Of a stretch of DNA of 64,000 bases, positions 32,667 through 41,618 are shown one piece after another (the first letter of the stretch is position 1; each line of letters opens with the position of its first letter). The position numbers and the translations under genes are program-made. The notes beneath the pieces are model-generated. The model did not search any database. It saw only the letters and a program-made list of their open reading frames with translations, and was not told the DNA's origin. This DNA is from Paenarthrobacter nicotinovorans (GTDB lineage Bacteria > Actinomycetota > Actinomycetes > Actinomycetales > Micrococcaceae): contig NZ_SZVS01000007.1 of NCBI RefSeq assembly GCF_007670255.1, positions 62,001-126,000 of the forward strand, given 5' to 3'.

Positions 32667-33500
32667 CTACGACGCCGTCTCCATCAACCGTTGCATCTGC
32701 TCGCCGGCGTCACTCCCGGGTGCCGGGGTGTAGACGACGATATGCAGGTCTGGGCGGTCCGACGGCGACACCTGGTGGTGCTCGAGCTGCAGCACTCCTA
32801 CAGCCGGATGATGGAAGAGCCGTTCACGGGATTCGAAGCCGAGGATGTCGTAGCGGTCCCAGCTCTCCTGGAACTCCGGGCTGGCCTCCTTGAGCCGTTC
32901 CACTTGGTAGGCGACGTCCGGATCACCCAGGCGTTGCCCTGTTTCGGCCCGGAATTCGGCGAGGAACCTTTTGCTGGTGACATCCCAGTCCGGCAGCAGG
33001 TCCCGGACATAGGGGTCCGTGAACACCAGCCACAAAAGGTTCCTGTCGGCGGCGTCGAACGTTCCGATGTTTGGATACAGCGCCTCATAGGCGCGGTTCC
33101 ACCCGGCCACGCCCCAATCAGGGGAAAGAGCGTAGGAAGGGTTGGGGTCCAGAGCGTCCAGCAGGCGCTGCACGTGGGCGGGCGCATCAGCGGCCACGGG
33201 CCCCTTGGGCAACGCTGAGGAGTAGCCACCCAACGAGAGCACATAGCCCAATCCTGTATCGGAGAGGTGCAAGGCGCGGGCAACCGATTCCAGGACCTGC
33301 CGGGAGGGGCTGATATCGCGGCCCTGCTCCAGCCAGGTGTACCAGGTAACGCTGACACCGGAGAGAAAGGCGACCTCCTCCCGTCGGAGCCCACGCTCGC
33401 GGGAGCGCCCCACAGGAGGGAGCCCGTAGTCCGAGCGCAGTGCCTGGTTCCGGCGGGTCCTGAGGTAGAGCCCCAGTTCCTTGCGTCTCTCGTCTTTCAC
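32667..33500 (-). CDS. XRE-type regulator with MmyB-like ligand domain
   Basis: A 277-residue regulator. The N-terminal HTH (about 5-85) reads LGLYLRTRRNQALRSDYGLPP, then GLRREEVAFLSGVSVTWYTWLEQGRDISPSRQVL. The C-terminal MmyB-like domain (about 105-270) includes SYALSPDWGVAGWNRAYEALYP, and HPAVGVLQLEHHQVSPSDRPDLHIVVYTP. Members bind fatty-acid-like ligands and usually control a divergent dehydrogenase; here the divergent gene is ilvD. Start GTG 33500 has no ribosome binding site, but TAATAG lies 10 nt upstream on this strand. Confidence 0.9.
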   Translation of the reverse strand: MKDERRKELGLYLRTRRNQALRSDYGLPPVGRSRERGLRREEVAFLSGVSVTWYTWLEQGRDISPSRQVLESVARALHLSDTGLGYVLSLGGYSSALPKGPVAADAPAHVQRLLDALDPNPSYALSPDWGVAGWNRAYEALYPNIGTFDAADRNLLWLVFTDPYVRDLLPDWDVTSKRFLAEFRAETGQRLGDPDVAYQVERLKEASPEFQESWDRYDILGFESRERLFHHPAVGVLQLEHHQVSPSDRPDLHIVVYTPAPGSDAGEQMQRLMETAS

Positions 33501-33521
33501 GCTGACAACACTATTACTCTG

Positions 33522-33534
33522 GTACTTTCAGTAC
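33522..33534. promoter_or_regulatory. GTACT-TTC-AGTAC palindrome, candidate operator
   Basis: A perfect 5-bp inverted repeat with 3-nt centre in the 86-bp space between the divergent XRE/MmyB-like gene and ilvD. On the minus strand it lies between a possible -10 (TAATAG, 33511-33516) and the -35 region of the regulator gene, as expected for autoregulation. It may also affect ilvD. Confidence 0.45.
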
Positions 33535-33586
33535 TAGTAGCGACACCGTCTTCCCGGGACCCGCCACGACAAGCAGGATGGTACTC

Positions 33587-35449
33587 ATGCCTGCACTTCG
33601 CTCTAAAACAGTTACCCATGGCCGCAACATGGCCGGCGCCCGCGCACTGCTGCGCGCCTCCGGCGTCGCCAACTCCGATATCGGCAAGCCGATCATCGCC
33701 GTGGCCAACTCCTTCACCGAGTTCGTCCCCGGCCACACGCACCTGGCACCCGTGGGCAGGATCGTCTCCGACGCGATCCTTGCTGCCGGAGCCGTTCCGC
33801 GTGAGTTCAACACCATTGCCGTGGACGACGGCATCGCCATGGGCCACTCAGGCATGCTCTATTCGCTGCCCTCCCGCGACCTGATCGCAGACTCTGTTGA
33901 GTACATGGTCAACGCGCACTGCGCCGATGCCCTGGTCTGCATCTCCAATTGCGACAAGATCACCCCCGGCATGCTCATGGCCGCGCTGCGCCTGAACATC
34001 CCGGTGGTGTTCGTTTCCGGTGGGCCCATGGAGGCCGGCCGCGTGACCCTGACTGACGGCTCCGTGCGCTCCTTGGACCTGGTGAACGCGATCGCCGACG
34101 CCGTGGACGAGTCCATCTCCGATGAAGACATCAACCTCATCGAAGAGAACGCCTGCCCCACCTGTGGTTCCTGTTCCGGCATGTTCACGGCCAACTCCAT
34201 GAACTGCCTTGCCGAGGCCATTGGCCTGGCCCTGCCGGGCAACGGCTCGGTGCTCGCCACGCACACCGCCCGCAAGGCGCTCTATGAGAAGGCCGGCGCC
34301 ACCATCGTCGACCTCGTCAAGCGCTATTACGACGGCGACGACGACTCCGTACTGCCGCGCTCGATCGCCACCGCAGAGGCCTTCGACAACGCCATGGCGC
34401 TCGACATCTCCATGGGCGGCTCCACCAACACCATCCTGCACCTGCTGGCTGCGGCCCAGGAAGCAGGCGTGGACTACGGCCTGGCCGAGATGGACGCCAA
34501 GTCCCGCCAGGTGCCGTGCCTTGCCAAGGTGGCTCCGAACGTCGCCGGAAACAAGACCTACTACATGGAGGATGTGCACCGCGCCGGTGGCATCCCGGCA
34601 CTGCTCGGTGAGCTGAACCGCGGCGGCCTCCTGCACAAGAACGTCCACTCAGTGCACTCCAACGACCTCGACGGATGGCTGGATGACTGGGACATCCGCG
34701 GCGGCAAGGCCACCGAGGAAGCCCAGGCCCTGTGGCACGCCGCTCCCGGTGGCGTCCGATCCTCCACGGCTTTCTCGCAGTCGAACGTGTGGACCTCCCT
34801 GGACACCGACGCCGAGGGTGGCTGCATCCGCTCCGTGGAGCACGCCTTCTCCAAGGACGGCGGCCTTGCCGTGCTGCGCGGCAACATCGCCGTGGACGGT
34901 GCCGTGGTGAAGACCGCAGGCGTGGACGAGTCCATCTGGAAGTTCGAAGGGCCCGCCATTGTGTGCGAGTCGCAGGACGAGGCCGTTGAAATGATCCTGA
35001 ACAAGACCGTCAAGGAAGGCGACGTAGTGGTCATCCGCTACGAAGGCCCCCGTGGCGGTCCGGGCATGCAGGAAATGCTCTACCCGACGTCCTTCCTCAA
35101 GGGCCGTGGCCTGGGCAAGAAGTGCGCCCTCATCACGGACGGCCGCTTCTCCGGCGGTACCTCCGGCCTGTCTATCGGCCACATCTCACCGGAGGCTGCC
35201 TCCGGTGGCGAGATCGCCCTGGTGGAGAACGGCGACATCATCAGCATCGACATCACCCAGCGTTCGCTGGAGCTGAAGGTCTCCGAGGAGATCCTGGCCG
35301 AGCGCCGCGAGAAGCTCCTGGTCAACGGCGGCTACAAGCCCAAGAACCGCGACCGCCAGGTGTCCCCGGCGCTGCGCGCCTACGCTGCCATGGCATTGTC
35401 CGCTGACAAGGGCGCCGTTCGCGACGTCTCCCTGGTGGAGAACCTCTAG
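33587..35449 (+). CDS. ilvD: Dihydroxy-acid dehydratase
   Basis: A 620-residue enzyme of the long E. coli-like class that dehydrates 2,3-dihydroxy-isovalerate and -methylvalerate in valine/isoleucine synthesis. Iron-sulfur cysteines are in [12 protein letters not shown] and [19 protein letters not shown]; other signatures are [10 protein letters not shown] and [17 protein letters not shown]. Start ATG 33587 matches the family N-terminus ([17 protein letters not shown]); ATG 33578 is three codons earlier. It is divergent from an XRE/MmyB-like gene and not next to other ilv genes, so it could be a second copy or act on a sugar acid; sequence resemblance to IlvD is strong. Confidence 0.93.
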   Translation: MPALRSKTVTHGRNMAGARALLRASGVANSDIGKPIIAVANSFTEFVPGHTHLAPVGRIVSDAILAAGAVPREFNTIAVDDGIAMGHSGMLYSLPSRDLIADSVEYMVNAHCADALVCISNCDKITPGMLMAALRLNIPVVFVSGGPMEAGRVTLTDGSVRSLDLVNAIADAVDESISDEDINLIEENACPTCGSCSGMFTANSMNCLAEAIGLALPGNGSVLATHTARKALYEKAGATIVDLVKRYYDGDDDSVLPRSIATAEAFDNAMALDISMGGSTNTILHLLAAAQEAGVDYGLAEMDAKSRQVPCLAKVAPNVAGNKTYYMEDVHRAGGIPALLGELNRGGLLHKNVHSVHSNDLDGWLDDWDIRGGKATEEAQALWHAAPGGVRSSTAFSQSNVWTSLDTDAEGGCIRSVEHAFSKDGGLAVLRGNIAVDGAVVKTAGVDESIWKFEGPAIVCESQDEAVEMILNKTVKEGDVVVIRYEGPRGGPGMQEMLYPTSFLKGRGLGKKCALITDGRFSGGTSGLSIGHISPEAASGGEIALVENGDIISIDITQRSLELKVSEEILAERREKLLVNGGYKPKNRDRQVSPALRAYAAMALSADKGAVRDVSLVENL

Positions 35450-35462
35450 TACCGGAAAGCCC

Positions 35463-37271
35463 CTAGCTCCGGAGTTTCGTCTCACCCTCGGCATAGCTGT
35501 CCAGCAGTTTGCGTGCATGCTCGCCGAGGGGACCCTCCTGGGACAGGGCGGACCTCATGCCCTCAAGCTTCTCCTCTCCTGCCGGGAAGGGGGGAAGCAG
35601 GGGGATGTTGGGGTCCGTCCTGACCTCCAGGATCACGGGCCGGTCAGCAGTAAGCGCGAAGTCCCAGGCCTCGCCAAGTTTGCCGGGGTCCTCCACGCGC
35701 ACCCCGGCCAAGCCCAGCAATTCGCCATAGGCGGCGAAGGGGAAATCCGGAAGTTCCTGGCTGGCGGGGAATCGCGGTTCGGCCTCGGTTTCGCGCTGCT
35801 CCCAGGAGACCTCGGCCAAGTCACGGTTGTTGAAGACGCACACCACGAACCGTGGATCCGCCCAGCTCCGCCAGCGATGCGCCACGGTGATCAGCTCCGC
35901 CACTCCCAGCATCTGCATGCCGCCGTCGCCTGCCAATGCCACGAGTGGCCGGTCGGGGTGTGCGAGCTTGGCGGCAAGGCCATACGGAATGGCGCAGCCC
36001 ATGCTGGCGAGTGTGCCGCTGAGGTGGGCGGGGACTCCCGGCGGGAGGACCAATTGGCGCGCGTACCAGTAAACGCAACTGCCGACGTCGATACTCAGCT
36101 GGGCATCATCGGGGAGCCTTCCGCTGAGCTCGCGGACCACCAACTCCGGGTTTACCGGCTCGGCAGGAAGGTTGGCGCGTTCCTCTGAAAGGTGCCGCCA
36201 TGCGCTGACCTGGGTTTCGACGTCGGAACGCCACTGGGCGCGCTGGCTTTCCTTCTCCTGCTGCTTGGCATCGAGGCGGACGGACAACTGTTGCAGGGTT
36301 TCCGCTGCGTCGCCCACCAGGCCCAGCTCCACCGGGTAGCGGTTGGCGATCTTGCGTCCGTCGATGTCGATCTGGACCGCCCTGGCCTGTCCCGGTTTGG
36401 GGTAGAACTCGGTCCAGGGGTCATTGGATCCGATGATCAGCAGGGTGTCGCAGTTCTCCAGGAGATACGCGCTGGCCGTGGTGCCGAGATGGCCCATGGT
36501 GCCGACGGCGAAGGGGAGGGTTTCGTCCACATAGGGTTTGCCGAGCAGGCTGGTGGTGACGCCGGCGTTGAGCTTTTCTGCCAGCTGAATCACTTCGTCC
36601 TGGGCTTTCCTTGCGCCCTGGCCAACGAAGAAGGCAATCCGCTCACCTTGGGAGAGGATTTCGACGGCGGCCTCCAGTTCTTCCTCGCGGGGCATCACGC
36701 GGGCGGGGTGCCACACGGGGGCTGTCACCACGATGCCGTGTTCGGGCTCGAGCTCCGGGGCCTCTGCGGTTTGGAGGTCGTGCGGGACGATGACCACGCA
36801 CGGTGTGCGGGTTTCCAGGGCTGTGCGGAAGGCCCGGTCGATCAGCATCGGAATCTGCTCCGCGGAACTGGCCAGTTGCGCGAACTGGGCGGCAACGTCC
36901 TTGAAGAGCGTGAGCAGGTCGATTTCCTGCATGTACGCCGAACCCAGCACGGTCCGGCTCTGTTGTCCGATGATCGCGACTACTGGAACGCCGTCCATTT
37001 TCGCGTCGTAGAGCCCGTTGAGCAGGTGGACCGCACCCGGGCCTTGGGTGGAGGTGACCACGCCGACACCCCCGGTGTACTTCCCGTGGCCCACTGCCAT
37101 GAATGCTGCAGCTTCTTCGTGTCGGGCCTGGACGAACTCCACCTCGCCTTCGGTGCGGCGCAGGGCTCCCATGAAGCCGTTGATGCCGTCGCCGCTGTAG
37201 CCGAATACCCTGTCAACGCCCCAAGCCTTGAGCCGTTCCACGATCAGATCCGAAACCGTTCGCTGAGTCAT
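35463..37271 (-). CDS. PoxB-like thiamine-diphosphate enzyme
   Basis: A 602-residue ThDP enzyme of the acetolactate-synthase/pyruvate-oxidase fold. Domain 1 (about 1-180) has the catalytic Glu in VQARHEEAAAFMA; the middle domain (190-330) has FFVGQGARKA and LLIIGSNDPWTEF; domain 3 (350-560) has the cofactor motif ALAGDGGMQMLGVAEL with VCVFNNRDL. It resembles pyruvate dehydrogenase (quinone), which decarboxylates pyruvate to acetate, but lacks an obvious membrane-binding peptide; the C-terminus (EGETKLRS) is hydrophilic. Substrate remains uncertain. It converges with ilvD and is 103-150 bp from a LysR gene reading the same way. Confidence 0.85.
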   Translation of the reverse strand: MTQRTVSDLIVERLKAWGVDRVFGYSGDGINGFMGALRRTEGEVEFVQARHEEAAAFMAVGHGKYTGGVGVVTSTQGPGAVHLLNGLYDAKMDGVPVVAIIGQQSRTVLGSAYMQEIDLLTLFKDVAAQFAQLASSAEQIPMLIDRAFRTALETRTPCVVIVPHDLQTAEAPELEPEHGIVVTAPVWHPARVMPREEELEAAVEILSQGERIAFFVGQGARKAQDEVIQLAEKLNAGVTTSLLGKPYVDETLPFAVGTMGHLGTTASAYLLENCDTLLIIGSNDPWTEFYPKPGQARAVQIDIDGRKIANRYPVELGLVGDAAETLQQLSVRLDAKQQEKESQRAQWRSDVETQVSAWRHLSEERANLPAEPVNPELVVRELSGRLPDDAQLSIDVGSCVYWYARQLVLPPGVPAHLSGTLASMGCAIPYGLAAKLAHPDRPLVALAGDGGMQMLGVAELITVAHRWRSWADPRFVVCVFNNRDLAEVSWEQRETEAEPRFPASQELPDFPFAAYGELLGLAGVRVEDPGKLGEAWDFALTADRPVILEVRTDPNIPLLPPFPAGEEKLEGMRSALSQEGPLGEHARKLLDSYAEGETKLRS

Positions 37272-37322
37272 GTCCCTATAGTAAGCATACTGATGGATTT
37301 TGCGGCAGGCGGGAGAGGGCGG

Positions 37323-38174
37323 TCAGGCGTAGACGAACTCGAGGAGCTGAACGATCGAGGGGCACTCCCGCGGGGGATCCTTCGTCAGCCAGGCCGCGTA
37401 CACGGGGAGCGCTGGAGCGTCCCTGACCGGGCGATAAACGACGCCGCGCCGGCGGTATTGGTGAGCTGTGGACTCTGCCGTGATCCCGCGGGCGGAACCG
37501 CTGCCGATGACCGTCAACCAATCGTCGATGTCACTGATGGAAATCACTTCCTGTGGCCGTATCTCCGCGGGCCAGAGCTCAAGAGTGGTGCTTCCGGTGC
37601 GCAAATCCGTTGCCACCGGACCCGCGGCAATCTGGGCCAGGCTGACGCTCCGCCGTGAGGCCAGGGAATCGTCTGCGGAGAGGGCGCAGTAGCGCTTTTC
37701 CTCGCCGATCCGGACATGTTCGACGCCGGTCGCCACCGGAAGGCGACGAAGGATGGCAAGGTCTGTGGTTCCGTCCAGCAGTCCGCCGCTGGGTGTGTTG
37801 GAGCGGACAAGTTGCAACTCCGTGGCGGGGAAGCGTTCCCGCCACTGGCGCTGGAACGCGGTGGTGTGCTCACCCAGCGCTGACCAGGCGTAGCCGATCC
37901 GCACCAGTCCGGCGTCGCCCCGGGCTTCGCGTTCAAGTTCTGACAGCAGCGCCAGGATCCGCCGGGCCTTCGCGAGCGCACGCTCACCGGCAGGGGTCAG
38001 TTTGACCATGCGCGTTGTCCGCTCCAGCAGCGTAGCGCCGATGACCTGCTCAAGGGCTGCGATGTTGCGTGAAACGGCTGCTTGCGACATCCGCAGGGCG
38101 ATGGCGGCATCCGTAAATGTCCCCTCATCAACTACTGCTGCCAAGCACCGCAACTGCCGCACTTCCACATCCAT
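37323..38174 (-). CDS. LysR-family transcriptional regulator
   Basis: A 283-residue LysR protein. The winged HTH is at 1-62 (MDVEVRQLRCLAAVVDEGTF, AAIALRMSQAAVSRNIAALEQVIG, LLERTTRMVKLTPAGERAL), followed by an effector domain with VRIGYAWSALGEHT. ATG 38174 is chosen by family alignment; ATGs at 38183 and 38192 are in frame. It is divergent from the broken EamA exporter gene and upstream of the PoxB-like gene. Twin 16-bp direct repeats lie in the intergenic space. Its natural target may have been the exporter. Confidence 0.9.
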   Translation of the reverse strand: MDVEVRQLRCLAAVVDEGTFTDAAIALRMSQAAVSRNIAALEQVIGATLLERTTRMVKLTPAGERALAKARRILALLSELEREARGDAGLVRIGYAWSALGEHTTAFQRQWRERFPATELQLVRSNTPSGGLLDGTTDLAILRRLPVATGVEHVRIGEEKRYCALSADDSLASRRSVSLAQIAAGPVATDLRTGSTTLELWPAEIRPQEVISISDIDDWLTVIGSGSARGITAESTAHQYRRRGVVYRPVRDAPALPVYAAWLTKDPPRECPSIVQLLEFVYA

Positions 38175-38186
38175 GTGGTCCATCTT

Positions 38187-38231
38187 ATTCATGCATTTTG
38201 CGTATAAATAGGGCCATTCATGCATTTAGCG
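38187..38231. repeat. Two 16-bp direct repeats in LysR/EamA intergenic region
   Basis: ATTCATGCATTTTGCG (38187-38202) and ATTCATGCATTTAGCG (38216-38231) are identical at 15 of 16 positions and spaced 29 bp apart. They contain the dyad ATGCAT. Repeats at about three helical turns in a divergent LysR promoter region are likely regulator binding sites. Confidence 0.6.
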
Positions 38232-38260
38232 GATGAGTCCTTCCGGCGCACACTCTCACC

Positions 38261-39065
38261 ATGAACAGAAGCGCAGCGGCGGGCGGAACCGCCACCCTGG
38301 TGGCCAGTGCTCTCTCCAACCAACTCGGAGCGGCGACGGGATCCCTGGCGTTTCCCGTGATGGGGCCGGTGGGCGTGGTGGCCGTCCGCCAGCTCGTGGC
38401 AGCAGCCGTCCTGCTTCCGACCGTGCGACCCAAGCTGCGCGAGCTGAGCTGGCAGCAATGGTGGCCCGTGCTCCTGTTGGCGCTCTCGTTCGGAACCATG
38501 AACCTCGGACTGTACGCCTCCATCCAAAGGATCGGCCTGGGCCTTGCTGTGACCCTGGAGTTTTTGGGACCCCTGGCTGTGGCCCTGATCAGCTCGAGGC
38601 AGAAGGCGGGTGCTCATTACCCGCCCCGAAGCATCCACCGACTTCGTGGGCATTGGCTTCGGCTTGATGGCAGCATGCAGTTGGGCTGCCTACATTCTCC
38701 TCAACCGGGTGGTGGGCCGTCGCATCCAAGGCATCCAGGGCACGGCTGCCGCTTCGGGGGTGTCGGCGACGCTCTTCCTGCCTGTCGCCGTCGTCGTTTT
38801 CCTGAGCCGGCCAGTGGACGGTCTGGCGGTCCTGTGCGCCGTGGGTGCGGGCGTCCTGGCCTCGGTTCTGCCTTACGTGGCAGACCTGATTGCCCTGCGG
38901 CGTGTCCCGGCGAGCCTCTTCGGCATCCTGATGAGCGTCAATCCCGTGTTCGCCGCGGTCATCGGAGCGCTGGTGCTGGGGCAGGAGCTGGAGTGGATGC
39001 AGTGGGCGGGAATTGCTTTGATCGTGGCCGCCAACGTGGGCGTGCTGCTGCTGGGTCGGCGGTAG
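38261..39065 (+). pseudogene. EamA-family (RhtA-like) exporter gene, frameshifted
   Basis: The first frame encodes MNRSAAAGGTATLVASAL and on to LEFLGPLAVALISSRQKAG (residues 1-117), four helices of an EamA/DMT exporter. The rest of the family sequence continues in a different frame from 38610 (VLITRPEASTDFVGIGFG to LLLGRR at 39065). In intact relatives I expect about 12-15 residues between SSR and GVLI; here they are missing, so a deletion of about 40 nt with loss of frame explains the break. RhtA-like members export amino acids such as threonine or homoserine. Divergent from a LysR gene. A sequencing error alone would not remove the residues. Confidence 0.75.
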
Positions 39066-39106
39066 GGGCTCGGCCATGAAGAGGCGTGGCCAGGAAGGGA
39101 GTGTGG

Positions 39107-40153
39107 CTACGAGGGCGCGTCACCCGAGGATCCCCGAACTTGCAGTTGCGAGGGCACTTGGTGAACCCTTCCGGGCAAGTCCGGTGCGGCAAGGCGCTCC
39201 AGGATGAACTTTCCGGCCTCGACGCCCACAGCCAGGTTGCCGTTGTCCACTGAGGTCAGGGAGAGGTGCCGGATCTTGGCCAGGTAGGTGTTGTCGTAGC
39301 CCACGAGTGAGAGGTCTTCGGGCACGGACAGGCCAAGGTCGTCGGCCGCGGACAGTGCGCCAATGCAGGCGATGTCGTTGTAGGCAAAGATCGCGGTTGG
39401 CTTGTCTTTTCCGGACAAGAGCCGACTGGCGGCGGCGTAGGCGCTTTCCTCGCTCACGCCGCCGGACACCACAACCGGCTCGAGTCCGGCGTCGCGCATG
39501 GTCCGTTCGAACGATTCCCGCCGGATTCTGCCTACCTCGGCAGGGCCTTGCAGGTGTGCGATCCTCCGGTGCCCCAGTGCAAGGAGGTGTTCAGTGGCCT
39601 GGCGCGCACCGGCGTCGTCATCATTGACGACTATATCGACGCCGGGCAGCACCGGCTCCCGCGTTCCGGCCAGGACCACCGGGATGCCCTGGGCGGCCTT
39701 CTCAATCGCGGCAGACTCCGTGGTAGTTCCGACCACCACGAGTCCGTCAATCCGCTGCTCCAGCAGGGTCTCCACGGAACTGCGGCCTACCCGGTTGTCG
39801 GTGTAGGAGTCTGCCAGGACCGGTGAAACCCCCGCTGCATGCAGTGATGCCGTGAGCCCCTCCAGCAACTCCACGAACCAGGGGTTGCGGATGTCGTTGA
39901 GCATCACCCCGATGGTTCCGCTTCTCGGGCCGGACAGGCGTTGGGCCAGTCTGTTGGGTCGGTAGCCCAATTGCTCCATGGCTTCCAGGACGGCCCGACG
40001 GCGGCTCTCACTCACGTTCGGCGAGCCCTGAAGGACCAGTGAGACCAGGGATTTGGAGACCCCCGCAGCGCTCGCGACATCGCGGATGGTGGGCTTGGTG
40101 GGCTGCGCTTTCGGCACGTCGGTCACTGTGCTGCTTTCCTTTTTGACGTGCAT
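39107..40153 (-). CDS. LacI-family regulator
   Basis: A 348-residue LacI/GalR repressor with a 20-residue N-terminal extension, HTH TIRDVASAAGVSKSLVSLVLQG and YRPNRLAQRLSGPRSGTIGV hinge, then a sugar-binding core (RNPWFVELLEGL, GHRRIAHLQGP, IFAYNDIACIGAL, LSLVGYDNTYLAKIRHLSLTSVD). AGGAAGGTGGCTC precedes ATG 40153. It is divergent from two Gfo/Idh/MocA genes and its likely operator (TGGACCGGTCCA) lies just downstream of their -10 box. Ligand is likely a sugar or polyol handled by those enzymes. Confidence 0.93.
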   Translation of the reverse strand: MHVKKESSTVTDVPKAQPTKPTIRDVASAAGVSKSLVSLVLQGSPNVSESRRRAVLEAMEQLGYRPNRLAQRLSGPRSGTIGVMLNDIRNPWFVELLEGLTASLHAAGVSPVLADSYTDNRVGRSSVETLLEQRIDGLVVVGTTTESAAIEKAAQGIPVVLAGTREPVLPGVDIVVNDDDAGARQATEHLLALGHRRIAHLQGPAEVGRIRRESFERTMRDAGLEPVVVSGGVSEESAYAAASRLLSGKDKPTAIFAYNDIACIGALSAADDLGLSVPEDLSLVGYDNTYLAKIRHLSLTSVDNGNLAVGVEAGKFILERLAAPDLPGRVHQVPSQLQVRGSSGDAPS

Positions 40154-40328
40154 GAGCCACCTTCCTGAGGCGCGCTGACCGGATCAACCTCCACGAAGCG
40201 GCAGAGGGCTACCACCTTCTTATCCAATTGGTGGGCTATTACCTATGTCCCGGGTGAAAGTAGGTGAAACTGGTGAAACCTCCAACATCTTAGCAATGCC
40301 GTCGAGCTCAGGCCCTTAGCGAAAAGGA

Positions 40329-40369
40329 TTGACGTCACGGGTCTTCTGCATCCATTATGGACCGGTCCA
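40329..40369 (+). promoter_or_regulatory. Promoter with LacI-type operator TGGACCGGTCCA
   Basis: TTGACG (40329-40334), 18 bp, CATTAT (40353-40358), then a perfect 12-bp CG-centred palindrome TGGACCGGTCCA (40358-40369) over the expected transcription start. This is the textbook arrangement for LacI-type repression of the 40403-42614 operon by the divergent regulator. Confidence 0.75.
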
Positions 40370-40402
40370 AGTAAATTCCAAAGAGTCAATGAGGATCTTT
40401 CA

Positions 40403-41617
40403 ATGAGTGCACCGAATTCGCGGCAATTGGTCGCCGGAATGGTCGGAGGCGGTCCGGGCGCCGACATCGGCAAGACCCACCGCTATGCCATGCGGCTGGA
40501 CGGCCACTACGATCTCCGGGCCGGTATCTTCGGGCGGGATAAGAGCAGTTCCCAGGCCACCGCCGTCGAACTCGGCGTGGAACCGGACCGCAACTACGGC
40601 GACATCCAGGCGATGGCCGCCGCCGAAGCCGCCCGGGAAGACGGCGTGGATGTGGTGGTGGTCGCGACCCCGAACGACAGCCACTTCGAGATCGCGCGGA
40701 CGTTCCTGCAAAAGGGCATCTCCGTGGTGTGCGAAAAGCCGCTGACCCGGGATTCCGCAACCGCGGCCGAGCTGGTCCGGGTTGCCGGGGAGAACAATGC
40801 CATCCTGGCTGTCCCGCACTGCTACTCGGCCTACGCCATGGTCCGCCAGGCGGCCCGGATGGTGCGCGATGGCGAGCTGGGCGCCATCCGCTTTGTCGAC
40901 GTAGAGCATGCCTCCGGTTGGGCAGCAACGCCGCTCGAGAACGGGGGCCACAAGCAGGCCAAGTGGCGCACGAATCCGGACATTGCCGGCTTCCCGAGTG
41001 TCGTCGGCGACCTCGGAACGCACGCCTTCCACCTGCTCCGCTACATCACTGGCCTCGAAGCCGAGCGCCTGTCCGGCCGCCTGCAGACGTTCGTGCCGGG
41101 GCGTCGCGTTTTCGATAACGCCACTGTGGAGCTGCAACTGACAGGCAACGTTCCAGCCCGTCTGTGGGCCAGCATGGCTGCGACCGGCCACAACCACGGC
41201 CTCCGCATCCGGGTGTACGGCGAGAAGGGCAGCCTGGAATGGCAGCACGAGGACCCGCACCACCTCACGGTCCAGGACCTCGACGGCGCCACCACCATCC
41301 TGACCCACGGGCTCAGCACCCTGCACGACGACGCGTCCCGGCTCACGCGCGTCGGCCTGGGCCATCCGGAGGGATTCCTTGAGGCCTTCGCCAATTTCTA
41401 CTCGGACCTCGCCGAGGTGCTGCGCGCCCGACGCGACGGCACAGATCTGCCCGGGCGTGAACTGTCCTTCCCCACCGGCATCGACGGCTTGATCGGTGTC
41501 CAGTTCGTCGAGGCCGTCGCTGCCTCGCACCACGAAGACTCCGCGTGGAAAATCCCAGCGTTCGCCGTGAAGCAATCCGCCCCGGAGCGATCCGCCCTGA
41601 AGAAAGCAGTAGTCTGA
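40403..41617 (+). CDS. Gfo/Idh/MocA-family oxidoreductase
   Basis: A 404-residue NAD(P)-dependent sugar or polyol dehydrogenase. The Rossmann part (1-135) has AGMVGGGPGADIGKTHR, VVVVATPNDSH and SVVCEKPLTRDS (the EKP lysine). The C-terminal part includes GDLGTHAFHLLRYITG, with the Asp/His pair expected at the active site. GAGGATCTTTCA precedes the start. It belongs to the GGGPGxxIGxxHR subgroup that is often annotated as hexose or glycoside dehydrogenase; the substrate is not known. A second family member follows after 1 bp. Confidence 0.9.
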   Translation: MSAPNSRQLVAGMVGGGPGADIGKTHRYAMRLDGHYDLRAGIFGRDKSSSQATAVELGVEPDRNYGDIQAMAAAEAAREDGVDVVVVATPNDSHFEIARTFLQKGISVVCEKPLTRDSATAAELVRVAGENNAILAVPHCYSAYAMVRQAARMVRDGELGAIRFVDVEHASGWAATPLENGGHKQAKWRTNPDIAGFPSVVGDLGTHAFHLLRYITGLEAERLSGRLQTFVPGRRVFDNATVELQLTGNVPARLWASMAATGHNHGLRIRVYGEKGSLEWQHEDPHHLTVQDLDGATTILTHGLSTLHDDASRLTRVGLGHPEGFLEAFANFYSDLAEVLRARRDGTDLPGRELSFPTGIDGLIGVQFVEAVAASHHEDSAWKIPAFAVKQSAPERSALKKAVV

Positions 41618-41618
41618 C

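Noticed and set aside
36192..37658. Plus-strand 488-codon open frame
   Set aside because: Antisense of the ThDP enzyme gene, whose motifs are unmistakable.
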